A stretch of 64,000 nucleotides of DNA from Thalassolituus oleivorans MIL-1 (GTDB lineage: Bacteria; Pseudomonadota; Gammaproteobacteria; Pseudomonadales; Oceanobacteraceae): the NCBI RefSeq assembly GCF_000355675.1, contig NC_020888.1, forward strand, positions 3,083,501 to 3,147,500, given 5' to 3'. Made by a program: the position numbers and the translations under genes. The notes under the pieces are model-generated. The model was not told the origin of the DNA. It ran no database searches and saw nothing but the letters and a program-made list of their open reading frames with translations. Below are positions 43,227 to 53,409 of this stretch, piece after piece; position 1 is the first letter of the stretch; each line of letters begins with the position of its first letter.

Positions 43227-43700
43227 TTAGTGAGTTGGTTGTTCCGCTGATGATTGCTCAGCTGCTGCAGCTTGTGCTTCTTGCACACGCTTCTGATACA
43301 GAGCTTCGAAGTTAATCGGAGCCAGCATCAACGCCGGGAAACCACCTTTAACAACTAAGTTATCAATGCTTTCGCGCAGATATGGGAACAGGATGTTAGG
43401 GCACATAGCGCCTAGCATTTGTCCTAGTTGTTGTTCTGGGATGTTAACCATGGCAAACAAACCACATTGAACCAATTCAACCAAGAAAGCGGTTTCGCCA
43501 TCGTTGGTTGCTGTAATGGTGACTTTTACAGACACTTCGTAGTGTTGCTCGTCAACCTTACGACCACCACTGTTTAGATCTAACTTGATCTCTGGCTTCC
43601 ACGCTTTGGTGAAGGCTGCAGGCGAGTTAGGTGCTTCAAATGATACGTCTTTAACATATATGCGTTGCAGCGCGAACTGCGGTTGCTGATTCTCAGCCAT
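43227..43700 (-). CDS. secB: Protein-export chaperone SecB
   Basis: 157 aa with SecB landmarks: FALQRIYVKDVSFEAPNSP (about 8-26), YEVSVKVTITATNDGETAFL and CPNILFPYLRESIDNLV (about 102-118). SecB keeps preproteins unfolded and hands them to SecA. It is 17 bp downstream of the rhodanese gene, in the usual secB-yibN-gpmI neighbourhood of gammaproteobacteria. Confidence 0.98.
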   Translation of the reverse strand: MAENQQPQFALQRIYVKDVSFEAPNSPAAFTKAWKPEIKLDLNSGGRKVDEQHYEVSVKVTITATNDGETAFLVELVQCGLFAMVNIPEQQLGQMLGAMCPNILFPYLRESIDNLVVKGGFPALMLAPINFEALYQKRVQEAQAAAAEQSSAEQPTH

Positions 43701-43717
43701 GATGTAGTCCTTCTTAA

Positions 43718-44131
43718 TTATTTTTTAACGAGTGGCAGGTTTTGGTTGTTCCATTCCATCATTCCGCCTTTCATTCGCACTGCGTTAAAACCTTTCTCAC
43801 GCAGCATCTTGCCTGCCACCCCGACCGTTTGACCGGATTTGCATACCAATATAATGGGGTTGTTTTTGTGGCGTTCAAGCTCGCTTAAGCGAGAAGCCAA
43901 ATTTGCGTAAGGAATGTTCACTGCGCCCGCCAAATGACCGGTAGAGAATTCCTTCTTATCGCGAATATCCACTACTAAGGCATTCTCGCGGTTGATCAGG
44001 TGGGTGGCTTGCGCTGTAGACACAGAATCACCACTACGGCGATTGTTATCCCACATAAGAGCGACAACAAAGGCACCCCAGATCGCGATCAGACCAGCGT
44101 GATTGCCAACAAACTCGAAAAGCTGTTCCAT
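43718..44131 (-). CDS. yibN: Membrane-anchored rhodanese-like protein (YibN)
   Basis: 137 aa from the ATG at 44131, where homology to YibN starts (MEQLFEFVGNHAGLIAIWGA). A transmembrane helix (about 13-28) is followed by a rhodanese domain with the active-site loop LVCKSGQTVG (Cys about 93). E. coli YibN has lost this Cys, but here it is kept, so sulfur transfer is possible. Upstream in-frame ATGs at 44203 and 44146-44140 would add non-homologous residues. It is in an operon with secB. Confidence 0.85.
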   Translation of the reverse strand: MEQLFEFVGNHAGLIAIWGAFVVALMWDNNRRSGDSVSTAQATHLINRENALVVDIRDKKEFSTGHLAGAVNIPYANLASRLSELERHKNNPIILVCKSGQTVGVAGKMLREKGFNAVRMKGGMMEWNNQNLPLVKK

Positions 44132-44312
44132 AATTACCATCGTCATGAAAATCGAAGGCGGCAGTATACCGCCTGAGTGCCCCGCCCACCACCGGCGATG
44201 CACATTCCTTCCATGACTTACAAGGCCAGAGCGGTCTTTTTGAGATCCGGTACAAGCGCGGAGAGTTCGGGTACAATAGCCGCGTTGTAGCTACAAAACT
44301 GAGTGTTTTTAC

Positions 44313-45857
44313 ATGAAATCGCGTCCAACACCTACTGCGTTAATCATTCTTGATGGCTGGGGTTATCGTAAAGAAACCCAAAACAATGCTATCGCCAATG
44401 CTAATACCCCCACTTGGGATCGCTTGTTAGAGCAATACCCCAACGTGCTGATTCAAACCTCCGGCGAAGCGGTTGGCTTGCCCGATGGTCAAATGGGTAA
44501 CTCTGAAGTCGGCCATATGAATTTAGGTGCCGGACGAGTGGTTTATCAAAACTACACTCGTATCAATAAAGCTATTAAAGACGATGAGTTAAGCAAAAAC
44601 GCCGCCCTGTGCGCCGCGATGGATAAAGCCATTGCCGCAGACGGTGCTGTGCATTTTACCGGTTTGTTGTCTCCGGGTGGCGTACATAGCCACGAAGATC
44701 ACCTTATTGCTTTACTTGATATGGCCAAAGCCCGCGGCGTTAAACACGCCTATGTGCATGCTATTTTAGATGGCCGCGATATGCCTCCTCGCTCCGCAGA
44801 GCCGTCGCTTGCCAAAGTAGAAGCGCATTGCGCGAGCTTAGGCAACGCCAGCATCGCAACTGTGATTGGGCGCTTCTTCTCAATGGACCGCGACAATCGC
44901 TGGGATCGTGTTGCTAAAGGTTATGTTGCGATGACAGAAGCTCAAGCACCCTTTACCGCTCCAAGCGCAACAGCCGCACTTGCCGCTGCTTATGAACGTG
45001 ATGAGAACGACGAGTTCGTGCAAGCCACTGTGATTGGCGATGGTTCTGGCGTGGTGAAAGATGGCGATAGCATCATTTGTTTCAATTTCCGCCCAGATCG
45101 CGCGCGTGAAATTACTCGTGCATTTGTTGATGGCGATGAGTTCACTGGCTTCGAACGTGCTGTTCGCCCAGCACTTTCCGACTACGTCATGCTGACCGAG
45201 TATGCCGCCACGATTAAAGCCAGCTGCGCCTATCCACCAGCTACGCTAACGAATGGCATCGGCGAATACGTGTCTTCATTAGGCATGAAACAGTTGCGCA
45301 TTGCCGAAACAGAGAAATACGCTCACGTTACTTTCTTTTTCTCGGGTGGCCGTGAAGAAGAATATGACGGTGAAACTCGCATTCTAGTGCAATCTCCAGA
45401 CGTCACGACCTACGATTTGCAACCAGAAATGAGCGCGCCAGAAGTAACGGCAAAGCTGGTTGATGCCATTAAAAACGGTGGTTACGACTTAATCGTCTGT
45501 AACTATGCTAACGGCGACATGGTGGGTCATACCGGTGTGTACGATGCAGCGGTAAAAGCCGCCGAATGTATCGACGATTGTTTAAAGCAAGTCACCGATG
45601 CCATATTGGAAGTCGGCGGCGAATGCTTAATCACAGCCGACCATGGCAATGCCGAGCAAATGCTCGACGACCAAGGCCGTGCCATGACTCAACACACCAC
45701 AGGCCCTGTTAATCTAATTTACGTACAAGACCGTGAAGAAGCCGTTAACTTGCGTCCTGGTAGTCTGGCCGATGTGTCTCCAACCTTACTTAGCATGATG
45801 GGTATCGCTCAGCCTGCTGAGATGACAGGTGAATCTTTGGTCGGCTATGGCGACTAA
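44313..45857 (+). CDS. gpmI: 2,3-bisphosphoglycerate-independent phosphoglycerate mutase
   Basis: 514 aa, standard length. Metal ligands and the phospho-Ser are in [12 protein letters not shown] (Asp about 12) and [14 protein letters not shown] (Ser about 63). Further signature parts are [39 protein letters not shown] and the closing [11 protein letters not shown]. It interconverts 3- and 2-phosphoglycerate in glycolysis with Mn2+. It is followed immediately by envC. Confidence 0.98.
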   Translation: MKSRPTPTALIILDGWGYRKETQNNAIANANTPTWDRLLEQYPNVLIQTSGEAVGLPDGQMGNSEVGHMNLGAGRVVYQNYTRINKAIKDDELSKNAALCAAMDKAIAADGAVHFTGLLSPGGVHSHEDHLIALLDMAKARGVKHAYVHAILDGRDMPPRSAEPSLAKVEAHCASLGNASIATVIGRFFSMDRDNRWDRVAKGYVAMTEAQAPFTAPSATAALAAAYERDENDEFVQATVIGDGSGVVKDGDSIICFNFRPDRAREITRAFVDGDEFTGFERAVRPALSDYVMLTEYAATIKASCAYPPATLTNGIGEYVSSLGMKQLRIAETEKYAHVTFFFSGGREEEYDGETRILVQSPDVTTYDLQPEMSAPEVTAKLVDAIKNGGYDLIVCNYANGDMVGHTGVYDAAVKAAECIDDCLKQVTDAILEVGGECLITADHGNAEQMLDDQGRAMTQHTTGPVNLIYVQDREEAVNLRPGSLADVSPTLLSMMGIAQPAEMTGESLVGYGD

Positions 45858-45860
45858 GTG

Positions 45861-46988
45861 ATGTCTCTGCGCTTATTGGCATTTGCTTTGATGTCTTTGT
45901 TCATCATCAGCCCTGTGTGGGCCGATGATGACGAGGCGCGCCTGAATGAACTGAAATCTGAAATCAAAAAGCTCGAACAGTGGCTCAACTCTGCCAAAGA
46001 CGAGTACGCCGATCTTAACAAGTCGTTAAAACAGTCGGATGAAGAAATTGGTGCTCTGCTCAAACAAATACAACAAACCCAGACTCAGCTGCGAGAGGAG
46101 CAAGCCCGCCTAAAAAAGTTGCGCCTGGAGCAAACGCAGCTCCACCAGCTTCAAACTGAGCATCAGCGTCACCTGTCTCAGCAAGTGATTGCTTCACGCA
46201 ATATGGGTGATGAAAGCGCTCTGCGTTTGTGGTTAGCCCAAGATGATCCGCAGCAATCTCAACGCTTAATGCGTTACTTCAGCTATTTTAATCAAGCCCG
46301 AGTCGAGAATATTGAACACACCATGGCCGAACTGGTGCGTCTTGATCAAATCGCTGAGCTCATTGTGCAACAAGAACAAGCGCTGAAGTCCACTGAACAA
46401 TCCTTGCTCAACAAAAACAAAACGCTTAGTAGTAAACGCAAAGATCAGCAAAGGATCTTGGCGAATCTCAGTAAAAAGATGAATACTGAGTCGCAACGAC
46501 TGACGCAGAAACAAGCCGACCGCAAACGCTTGGAAAATTTATTAGCTGAAGTCGAAACGATTTTAGCCAACAGTCCACGCCAAAATGACGAGCGCCCGTT
46601 CAGTAAAATGAAGGGGAAGTTGCCACGCCCAGTGGCAGGACGGGTGTTAAAAGCCTTTGGTAACGCCAATAGCGATACCATGTCGCGCTGGGAAGGCTGG
46701 CAAATTAGCGTGCAAGAAGGCGCAGAAGTACGAGCGATTCATCATGGTCGAGTGGTGTTTTCTGATTGGTTGCGTGGCTTTGGCTTACTGCTCATCATTG
46801 ATCATGGCCAAGGTTACCTCAGCTTGTATGCGCACAATGAAACACTGTTACGTGATGTAGGCAGTTGGGTTAATGGTGGTGATGTTGTGGCAGCTGCTGG
46901 TCGTAGTGGTGGATTAACAGACCCCGCCCTATATTTTGAAATTCGTTACCAAGGTCGGCCCCAAGATCCTGCGGTTTGGATACGTTAG
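45861..46988 (+). CDS. envC: Murein hydrolase activator EnvC
   Basis: 375 aa from the ATG at 45861; a GTG three bases earlier follows the gpmI stop directly. A signal peptide (ending SPVWA) is followed by a long coiled coil (about 25-230) and a LytM domain (about 265-375). The zinc-binding His and Asp of active M23 peptidases are missing (IHHGRVVFSDW, LYAHNETL kept only in outline), as in E. coli EnvC, which activates AmiA/AmiB at the septum and does not itself cut. Confidence 0.92.
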   Translation: MSLRLLAFALMSLFIISPVWADDDEARLNELKSEIKKLEQWLNSAKDEYADLNKSLKQSDEEIGALLKQIQQTQTQLREEQARLKKLRLEQTQLHQLQTEHQRHLSQQVIASRNMGDESALRLWLAQDDPQQSQRLMRYFSYFNQARVENIEHTMAELVRLDQIAELIVQQEQALKSTEQSLLNKNKTLSSKRKDQQRILANLSKKMNTESQRLTQKQADRKRLENLLAEVETILANSPRQNDERPFSKMKGKLPRPVAGRVLKAFGNANSDTMSRWEGWQISVQEGAEVRAIHHGRVVFSDWLRGFGLLLIIDHGQGYLSLYAHNETLLRDVGSWVNGGDVVAAAGRSGGLTDPALYFEIRYQGRPQDPAVWIR

Positions 46989-47081
46989 ACATCTGAGTTA
47001 ACACTCTGTGACTTTTGTGCCATGCTTGGGACAGTCGTACCCCGTCGGTCATTATTACAACGCTATTAGAGCCGGAATATC

Positions 47082-48446
47082 ATGTTACCTAAGCACCTAC
47101 TACGCCCTATTTTGTTTTCCCTTGGATGCACTCTGGCTTTTCAAGCAGGTGCCGAAACCGCCGACGATACTTCCACCCCAGAACAAGTAAAAGCTGCGAC
47201 GACCCTGCAAGGCCAGCTGCCATTACAAGAGCTACGCAACTTTACCGAAATATTCGAGCGCATTCGCAGTGCTTACGTCGAAGAAATCGACGACAAAACG
47301 CTTTTTGATTACGCCATTAAAGGCATGCTTACCTCACTTGATCCGCATTCTGCTTATTTACAGGAAGATGCCTTCACCGATTTGCAAGAAACCACGTCAG
47401 GTAAATTTGGCGGGCTGGGTATTGAAGTGGGCATGGAAAATGGCTTGATTCGCGTTATCACTCCCATTGACGATACTCCTGCCGAAAAAGCAGGAATTCG
47501 CGCAGGCGACTTTATTGTGACACTGGATGATGAGCCAGTTATGGGCTTAACCCTCAGTGAAGCCGTCGAACGTATGCGTGGCGAACCGGGCAGCAAGATT
47601 TCGTTAGAAGTGCGTCGCGGTGACGAAAACGAGCTATTGAGCTTCACCCTTGAACGCGCAGAGATTAAAGTCGCCAGTGTTCGCACTGAAATGATGAGCG
47701 GCGATATTGGCTATGTACGCATAACCCAATTTCAAGAGCACACGGGTGCCGAGTTGAAAAAAGCCCTACAAAAATGGACTGAAGACGGTCAATTAAATGG
47801 CCTTATTCTCGACTTACGCAACAACCCTGGCGGCGTATTAGATGCCGCGGTCGATGTCGTTGATGCCTTTATTAGCTCTGGGGTTATTGTTTATACCAAA
47901 GGGCGTAACCCTCAATCTGAATTACGTTTTGAAGCAACCGCCGATACCGTTGCCGGTGATATACCCGTGGTCGTTTTAATTAACGGTGGTTCCGCTTCGG
48001 CTTCAGAAATTGTTGCGGGCGCATTGCAAGATCATAAACGCGCAGTCATTGTTGGTACTCAATCATTCGGTAAAGGCTCGGTACAAAGCGTGCTGCCATT
48101 AACCGAAACCAGTGCGGTAAAACTCACCACCGCCCGTTACTTCACCCCGAATGATCGCTCTATTCAAGCACAAGGTATCGTGCCTGATATCTTGGTGGAA
48201 CAAAGTGAAGTAACACCGTATGAAGAGCGCTATTACAAAGAGTCGGATTTACCGGGTCATTTAAGTAACCCAACCGTAAAAGCTAAAAACGATGTTTCAG
48301 AAAAAACGAGCGTCACTAAAGAAAGCGCATCCGAAAAGAAAGACAGCGGTTTGCTCAAGAAAGATTTCCAGCTGTACGAAGCTCACACCTTATTGCGCGG
48401 CGTTAGCATTCTAAGCCCAGTCCGAGTTAATGCCTCGGAGGGCTGA
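47082..48446 (+). CDS. Carboxy-terminal processing protease (S41, CtpA/B type)
   Basis: 454 aa with a signal peptide (ending FQAGA), an N-terminal helical region with DYAIKGMLTSLDPHSAYL, a PDZ domain (about 100-185; GLGIEVGMENGLIRVITP) and the S41 catalytic core. The Ser is in NGGSASASEIVAGAL and the Lys four blocks later in GTQSFGKGSVQS. It trims periplasmic proteins and is often linked to EnvC and amidase control. It is the third gene of the gpmI-envC-ctp-yibQ cluster. Confidence 0.95.
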   Translation: MLPKHLLRPILFSLGCTLAFQAGAETADDTSTPEQVKAATTLQGQLPLQELRNFTEIFERIRSAYVEEIDDKTLFDYAIKGMLTSLDPHSAYLQEDAFTDLQETTSGKFGGLGIEVGMENGLIRVITPIDDTPAEKAGIRAGDFIVTLDDEPVMGLTLSEAVERMRGEPGSKISLEVRRGDENELLSFTLERAEIKVASVRTEMMSGDIGYVRITQFQEHTGAELKKALQKWTEDGQLNGLILDLRNNPGGVLDAAVDVVDAFISSGVIVYTKGRNPQSELRFEATADTVAGDIPVVVLINGGSASASEIVAGALQDHKRAVIVGTQSFGKGSVQSVLPLTETSAVKLTTARYFTPNDRSIQAQGIVPDILVEQSEVTPYEERYYKESDLPGHLSNPTVKAKNDVSEKTSVTKESASEKKDSGLLKKDFQLYEAHTLLRGVSILSPVRVNASEG

Positions 48447-49262
48447 TTGAACCGCTTTATTTCTGTTCTGCTGGGTGGATTGATAGCAGGAAGTCATGTA
48501 CTTCCTGCGTTCGCCGAGCAGCCGCTGCCACCCAAACCGCAGCTCATCATTATTCTTGATGATATTGGTAACAACCAAACCTTAGGGCTGCGCGCTGTTA
48601 ATCTGCCAGCACCGGTTACTCTAGCGTTTTTACCTTTCACTCCTTTTGCTGCCCGCCTTGCCGAACGCGCTAACCAAAACGGGCATGGCATTATGCTGCA
48701 TGCGCCAATGGCAAATGAAAGCGGTGCTAAGCTTGGCCCCGGTGCGCTGACTCCTGATATGGATCGTATTCACTTACAGCAAACGCTGAGCGATAGCTTA
48801 GAGGCTATTCCTCATGTGCAAGGGGTGAATAATCATATGGGCAGCCTACTCACCCAGCAGCCCGAAGCCATGAGTTGGGTGATGGAAGTATTAGCAGAAC
48901 AAGATTTGTACTTTGTTGATAGCTTAACCAGCCCTTTAAGCGTCGCCGCCGAAAACGCTTCAGAAGCGGGTATTCCAACCATCTCTCGCGATGTATTTCT
49001 CGATAACGAACGCACCGAAGAAAGCTTAAATAAACAATTTAATCATGCACTGAGCGTTGCTAAACGCCGAGGACACGCGGTTTTAATTGGGCATCCTTAC
49101 CCAGAAACACTGTCGTATTTAGAGCAACGCCTACCTACCGTAGAGTTAGAAGGCGTGGAATTACAACGTGCGGATGATTACTTGCTACGCCAACAATGGC
49201 GCACACCAACTCCGGAATTACCGCTAGTGTCGCGTTATCAATTACTACTAGAACCGCAATAA
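48447..49262 (+). CDS. Divergent polysaccharide deacetylase (YibQ)
   Basis: 271 aa from a TTG that starts right after the ctp stop, with CGGAGG upstream. A signal peptide (ending PAFA) precedes the divergent deacetylase fold: PQLIIILDDIGNN (about 31-43), GHGIMLHAPMAN, VQGVNNHMGSLLT and GHAVLIGHPYPETL. The Asp/His arrangement of the NodB fold is recognisable. The substrate of YibQ proteins is not known; peptidoglycan is suspected from its conserved place behind envC and ctp. Confidence 0.92.
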   Translation: MNRFISVLLGGLIAGSHVLPAFAEQPLPPKPQLIIILDDIGNNQTLGLRAVNLPAPVTLAFLPFTPFAARLAERANQNGHGIMLHAPMANESGAKLGPGALTPDMDRIHLQQTLSDSLEAIPHVQGVNNHMGSLLTQQPEAMSWVMEVLAEQDLYFVDSLTSPLSVAAENASEAGIPTISRDVFLDNERTEESLNKQFNHALSVAKRRGHAVLIGHPYPETLSYLEQRLPTVELEGVELQRADDYLLRQQWRTPTPELPLVSRYQLLLEPQ

Positions 49263-49295
49263 ATTAGCCTAGTGTAAATCCTACTCGATATTTTG

Positions 49296-51950
49296 TTATT
49301 CGTGCTCCGCAGACTTCTTCTGACGTTGATGCAAAAAGGCCATTCCCAGTAGACTTAGCCCTAACCCCATGAACGCGATAACACGATAGATACCAGCCAA
49401 CTGCGACATATCGACTAAAAATACTTTCGCGACAACCAAGCCTAACATCAGCATGCCACCTCGATAGATGGATACACCAAAACGTCCACTGCCGGATAAA
49501 ATAGCTGCAACAGCAATCGCTAACCAAACTGCCGAATAGGTATATAGCTCGCCATTGCTGGTACTCAGCTCTAGATTAATAGACCCCTGCCAAAGGTGGC
49601 GTATTTCTAACGAAACAAAAATAAAACCTGCTATAGCGGTAAAGACTGCAGCCCCCTTGCGATATTCCGGTACAAAATAATAAACAGATAAGTAACCCAG
49701 CAAGACCGGCACGGCAAAGACAAGTAGCAAGGCATTCAAAATAGGCGTGGTGCTGATTGCTGCCCATACCCAATCATGACTGTTAAGCGTTGCTATTAAA
49801 ATCACGCCGTATGTTAGAAATGCAGCCGTCATTAAACCGTGACTATAGATGTTATAAAGTTTGGCTAACGACTGACTCACCCGACGTTTATGTTGATACA
49901 CCAAAGCCAAAGTACCGAATAAGCCGACATTCAATGCCGCTTCTAGCAAGGTAAACTCAGCGGCGAAAATATCGCCGTCGTAAAGCCAATAACGTAATTC
50001 CACCCACAGCGTCAAAACAAACAAATGCAGCACCGCCGCTTCGGCCCAGCGCATTAAATCCCGCACATGTGTTAGTTCTAGTCGACGCTGCCATTGATGT
50101 AACACCAATAAAGAAATCCAAGCACACAAAGTCGAGCCGCCGTACGTCCACAACGACCAATGAGTGTCTATTGGATACTCTGCCACCCAAGGATTTAAGG
50201 TTAATCGTGCAACGACGAGCACTAACACAACCTTTAACAACCAACTCATATCCGCAAGATTAAAGCGCTGCATAATCACGGCAATCGAAATACTTTGAAC
50301 GGCTATCGCTAAAGTTAATCCCGCTTCATCAAACAACAAGCTAGCAGCAAATGCATAGCCGAAATGCCCGGCAAGAAATAACCATACCGACCAAACTTGC
50401 GGCCATTCACCGCGCACAGAGTAGGTTGCAAGGGCAATATACGTTGCTGCAATAATGGCTGCCGTTAAGCTCCATAGCCAATCTTGCAACAAAGAACCAC
50501 ACAATAAGTAAGCCAAAACATATGAGAATAATGGAGCCATGACCGCAAGCGATGCCCACCATGCGTCTCTATTAAAATGTTCGTTTGTTGCACTGTTAGC
50601 GCGATTCCAAATACTGAGCACGCTGACGACCATGGCCGTTATCAACAAATAGCCTACAAATGCGCCTTGCTGATCTTCAGGCATAGGAATCAGTATGAAT
50701 TTTTCACTCGTTTCACTTACACGACTCAATAGCCAAATAACGATTTGACCTAAGAATAACAGCCAAGGCAGTGCGGTGAGCGTTTGTCGCCGCTGCGCCG
50801 CCAATAATAAAATCACCATCAAAGGTAACCAGCTCAGCAGCGATAGTGAGGCAAAACCTTCGGCCAAAATAGAAATACACTGTGCACCACACACCAACGC
50901 GAGCGTGATGGGCAATATGCGTTCGCGGCTATCTTCTAATACTTGCCTAACATTAAATAAAGAGCTGTTTTCAGGTATTTCTAGAGCTTGGCGCAACAAC
51001 CAGTCGCGCCACATAATAGCGATTAAGCCATAACCGAACAGGGCCAAATAGGCACCCCGCCAGCCATTCATATCGCTATCAAGGAGCGAAATTCCCCACC
51101 AGCCTAAACCGCCAGCAATTAGCCCATACCAAAGCCAATCGCGATACACATAGCGCAGTAAAAACAAAACCGATGCGCTAATCACTAAACTGTACAACAT
51201 AGCGACTTCGATATGGCCGCCACCGTCGGATACCAATATGGGAACGACATACGCACCCAACATACCAATCGCCGCCAGCACAGGGCCATGCAAACGCGCT
51301 AACCACATGGTGATGCAGGACACCAGCCCCAATAAAATGAAGATAGTGGTGGGATTAAACATTTGATAAAAGTGCAAAGCCGCTAATAAGGTGGCAAACA
51401 AGGTTATGCTGCCGCCACCCGCGAGGGCTGCTATTGAACTAACACTGCCATTATTTTTATGACGTAGCCATTCGGCACCTGAGTGCAAACCAAAGCCCAC
51501 TAAAATACCAGTAGAAATACGGGCTACTGGGCCGAAGAAGCCTTGTTGAATGGAGTAGCGCGCCAAGAAAATTCCCGCCAAGGCGACACACAAACCACCT
51601 AGCCATACCATCCAGTTTTCTTTAAAACGACTAAATAGAATATCGAATTGCGATGGCTTAGGCTGAGAAACGGGCGCATTAATCGAAGACGTCGTCGTGG
51701 CCGCTATAGCAGTTGAAGCCTTAGGTTCGGGCTTAATATCTACGGGCTGCTCTACCATTTTCAGCGGTTCAGCAGTTACTAAGGGCGCTGTATTTTCCGC
51801 TTGATTGAGCACGGACTGAGATGACTTTGTGGCGAGTTCTTGTTTGATCAGCGCAACTTCAACTTTGAGTTTACGAATTTGAAAAAATGCCAGCGCCCCA
51901 AGTACAGCACCGATAAACATCAATAAACCCATCACACCATCCGTTGCCAT
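49296..51950 (-). CDS. DUF2339 multi-pass membrane protein
   Basis: 884 aa. One N-terminal helix (about 7-24), a short coiled coil and a linker (about 40-105) precede roughly 25 hydrophobic helices. The DUF2339 signature is ENWMVWLGGLCVALAGIFLA followed by FFGPVARISTGILVGFGL (about 111-153). The function is unknown; the fold resembles a large transporter or sensor. It converges with yibQ, with only 33 bp between them and no terminator seen. Confidence 0.88.
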   Translation of the reverse strand: MATDGVMGLLMFIGAVLGALAFFQIRKLKVEVALIKQELATKSSQSVLNQAENTAPLVTAEPLKMVEQPVDIKPEPKASTAIAATTTSSINAPVSQPKPSQFDILFSRFKENWMVWLGGLCVALAGIFLARYSIQQGFFGPVARISTGILVGFGLHSGAEWLRHKNNGSVSSIAALAGGGSITLFATLLAALHFYQMFNPTTIFILLGLVSCITMWLARLHGPVLAAIGMLGAYVVPILVSDGGGHIEVAMLYSLVISASVLFLLRYVYRDWLWYGLIAGGLGWWGISLLDSDMNGWRGAYLALFGYGLIAIMWRDWLLRQALEIPENSSLFNVRQVLEDSRERILPITLALVCGAQCISILAEGFASLSLLSWLPLMVILLLAAQRRQTLTALPWLLFLGQIVIWLLSRVSETSEKFILIPMPEDQQGAFVGYLLITAMVVSVLSIWNRANSATNEHFNRDAWWASLAVMAPLFSYVLAYLLCGSLLQDWLWSLTAAIIAATYIALATYSVRGEWPQVWSVWLFLAGHFGYAFAASLLFDEAGLTLAIAVQSISIAVIMQRFNLADMSWLLKVVLVLVVARLTLNPWVAEYPIDTHWSLWTYGGSTLCAWISLLVLHQWQRRLELTHVRDLMRWAEAAVLHLFVLTLWVELRYWLYDGDIFAAEFTLLEAALNVGLFGTLALVYQHKRRVSQSLAKLYNIYSHGLMTAAFLTYGVILIATLNSHDWVWAAISTTPILNALLLVFAVPVLLGYLSVYYFVPEYRKGAAVFTAIAGFIFVSLEIRHLWQGSINLELSTSNGELYTYSAVWLAIAVAAILSGSGRFGVSIYRGGMLMLGLVVAKVFLVDMSQLAGIYRVIAFMGLGLSLLGMAFLHQRQKKSAEHE

Positions 51951-52140
51951 TCAGCCATTCCCTTAATTAAATTAACCACAAGAAACCATTCAAGGCATGC
52001 TACTACAGTATCGCCTAGAGGAGGAAGAATGGCAGAGGGAGTAATTACAAACCAGCGATGCCCAAAGAGTGATGAATCACGACTAAGGGCAAGCCAGAAA
52101 AACAAGGAAAACGCGCGGAAAATCGTCTAACGCAAAGCGC

Positions 52141-53409
52141 TTACTTAGGTAAGTCGCCCTGCTCAGCGTAAACATCTGCCAATAGTTCACTCAGCTTACG
52201 GCGTCCTTTAAATAAAGTCAGGTGATCAGCATCAAAGTAGTCAGTTACCGAAAAGTAAGGCTCGACGCTTAGGTCAACCAAACGTACGCCTGTTTCGCGC
52301 TGAATAGTCGCCACCGCTTCTTTTAAATTTGCCTTACCCTGCGCCGATAAATGAATAATGTCTTGGTTACGTGGCATCAATAATAAATCGACCCGTTTCG
52401 CGACCTTTTGTGCATGCTTAATCGCAGCAATAAAATTCTGCAGCAACTCAGGGTCTATATTCAGGTCTTCCATATCGCAACACGCTAATCGTTGCTGGCG
52501 TGACGCTTCCATGCGGGTAGGATGCTGCATTTTCGCCATAACTTTATCGGCAAGATCCAATGCTTCAGGGCTAGCACTTGGTGGCAAGCCACCGCGATTC
52601 TCAACATACCAACCACCCGGCGGGTGTGCTTGCGGCCACTCGGCCATCAGCATGTTATATAGGTCCCAGCCCATCGTCCCCATCGGCTCGACGTCGGATG
52701 CGTTTTCTTCCGATTGGATACGCTGCATGTCACGAATCGGCGTGGCCAGTAGATTAGTCACCGCCTCTGCCGGAACGCCATTACGAATATAACGGGTATT
52801 GAATAACGCGATGGCTTCCTCATGATCGCTTTTTGCGACCTCAAGAAAATCGCGCCAGTCACCCAAAATAGCGTTGGCAGCATGGTTTAGCTGGCCCGTT
52901 TGAGCAGCACGTGTGGTCGTTGCCTGAAACGGCGAAAATTCATAAATCACTAAGTCCACAGTACCGGGCGCATCTTCGTACTCTTGTTCGAAACGGCGGG
53001 CAAAGCGCTCGTGTATGCTCGGATCAGCATTGCCGTAACCAAAGTTAAATGAGGTTGCGTTAACCCCCTTCGACTTTAATCGTTCATCAAAAATTTCTGG
53101 CGAAAAACCAAACTCAATCAATGACGAACCGAAAACATAAACAATCGAATCAGAACTATCCGCCGGTAACGCTAAAGCACTGTCGAGTGCAGCCGCAGAC
53201 GTTTCAATACGTTGCAAACTGAATGGATTAGGAAAAGCTTCGCGTATCTGCGACACCCCAATATTCACCACCAGCATGCCAGCCAATAGCGCCGACCCAC
53301 CGAATAAAACCGTTTTTAGCGCTATTTTACGACGTTCTTTGACCCGTCGCGGATCATCGGGACTGGTGTGATTCACACGGGTATCAGAACTGGAAGTAGA
53401 TAAAGTCAT
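52141..53409 (-). CDS. SGNH-hydrolase-like partner of MBOAT acyltransferase
   Basis: 422 aa with one N-terminal membrane helix (about 33-51) and a periplasmic domain. IVYVFGSSLIEFGFSPEIFD (about 88-107) is like the GDS block of SGNH/AlgX-type proteins, and FDADHLTLFKGRRKLSE (about 394-410) supplies the D-x-x-H pair. Such proteins pass acyl groups from the membrane MBOAT partner to a polysaccharide. Its start overlaps the MBOAT gene by 26 bp. The modified polymer is unknown. Confidence 0.75.
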   Translation of the reverse strand: MTLSTSSSDTRVNHTSPDDPRRVKERRKIALKTVLFGGSALLAGMLVVNIGVSQIREAFPNPFSLQRIETSAAALDSALALPADSSDSIVYVFGSSLIEFGFSPEIFDERLKSKGVNATSFNFGYGNADPSIHERFARRFEQEYEDAPGTVDLVIYEFSPFQATTTRAAQTGQLNHAANAILGDWRDFLEVAKSDHEEAIALFNTRYIRNGVPAEAVTNLLATPIRDMQRIQSEENASDVEPMGTMGWDLYNMLMAEWPQAHPPGGWYVENRGGLPPSASPEALDLADKVMAKMQHPTRMEASRQQRLACCDMEDLNIDPELLQNFIAAIKHAQKVAKRVDLLLMPRNQDIIHLSAQGKANLKEAVATIQRETGVRLVDLSVEPYFSVTDYFDADHLTLFKGRRKLSELLADVYAEQGDLPK

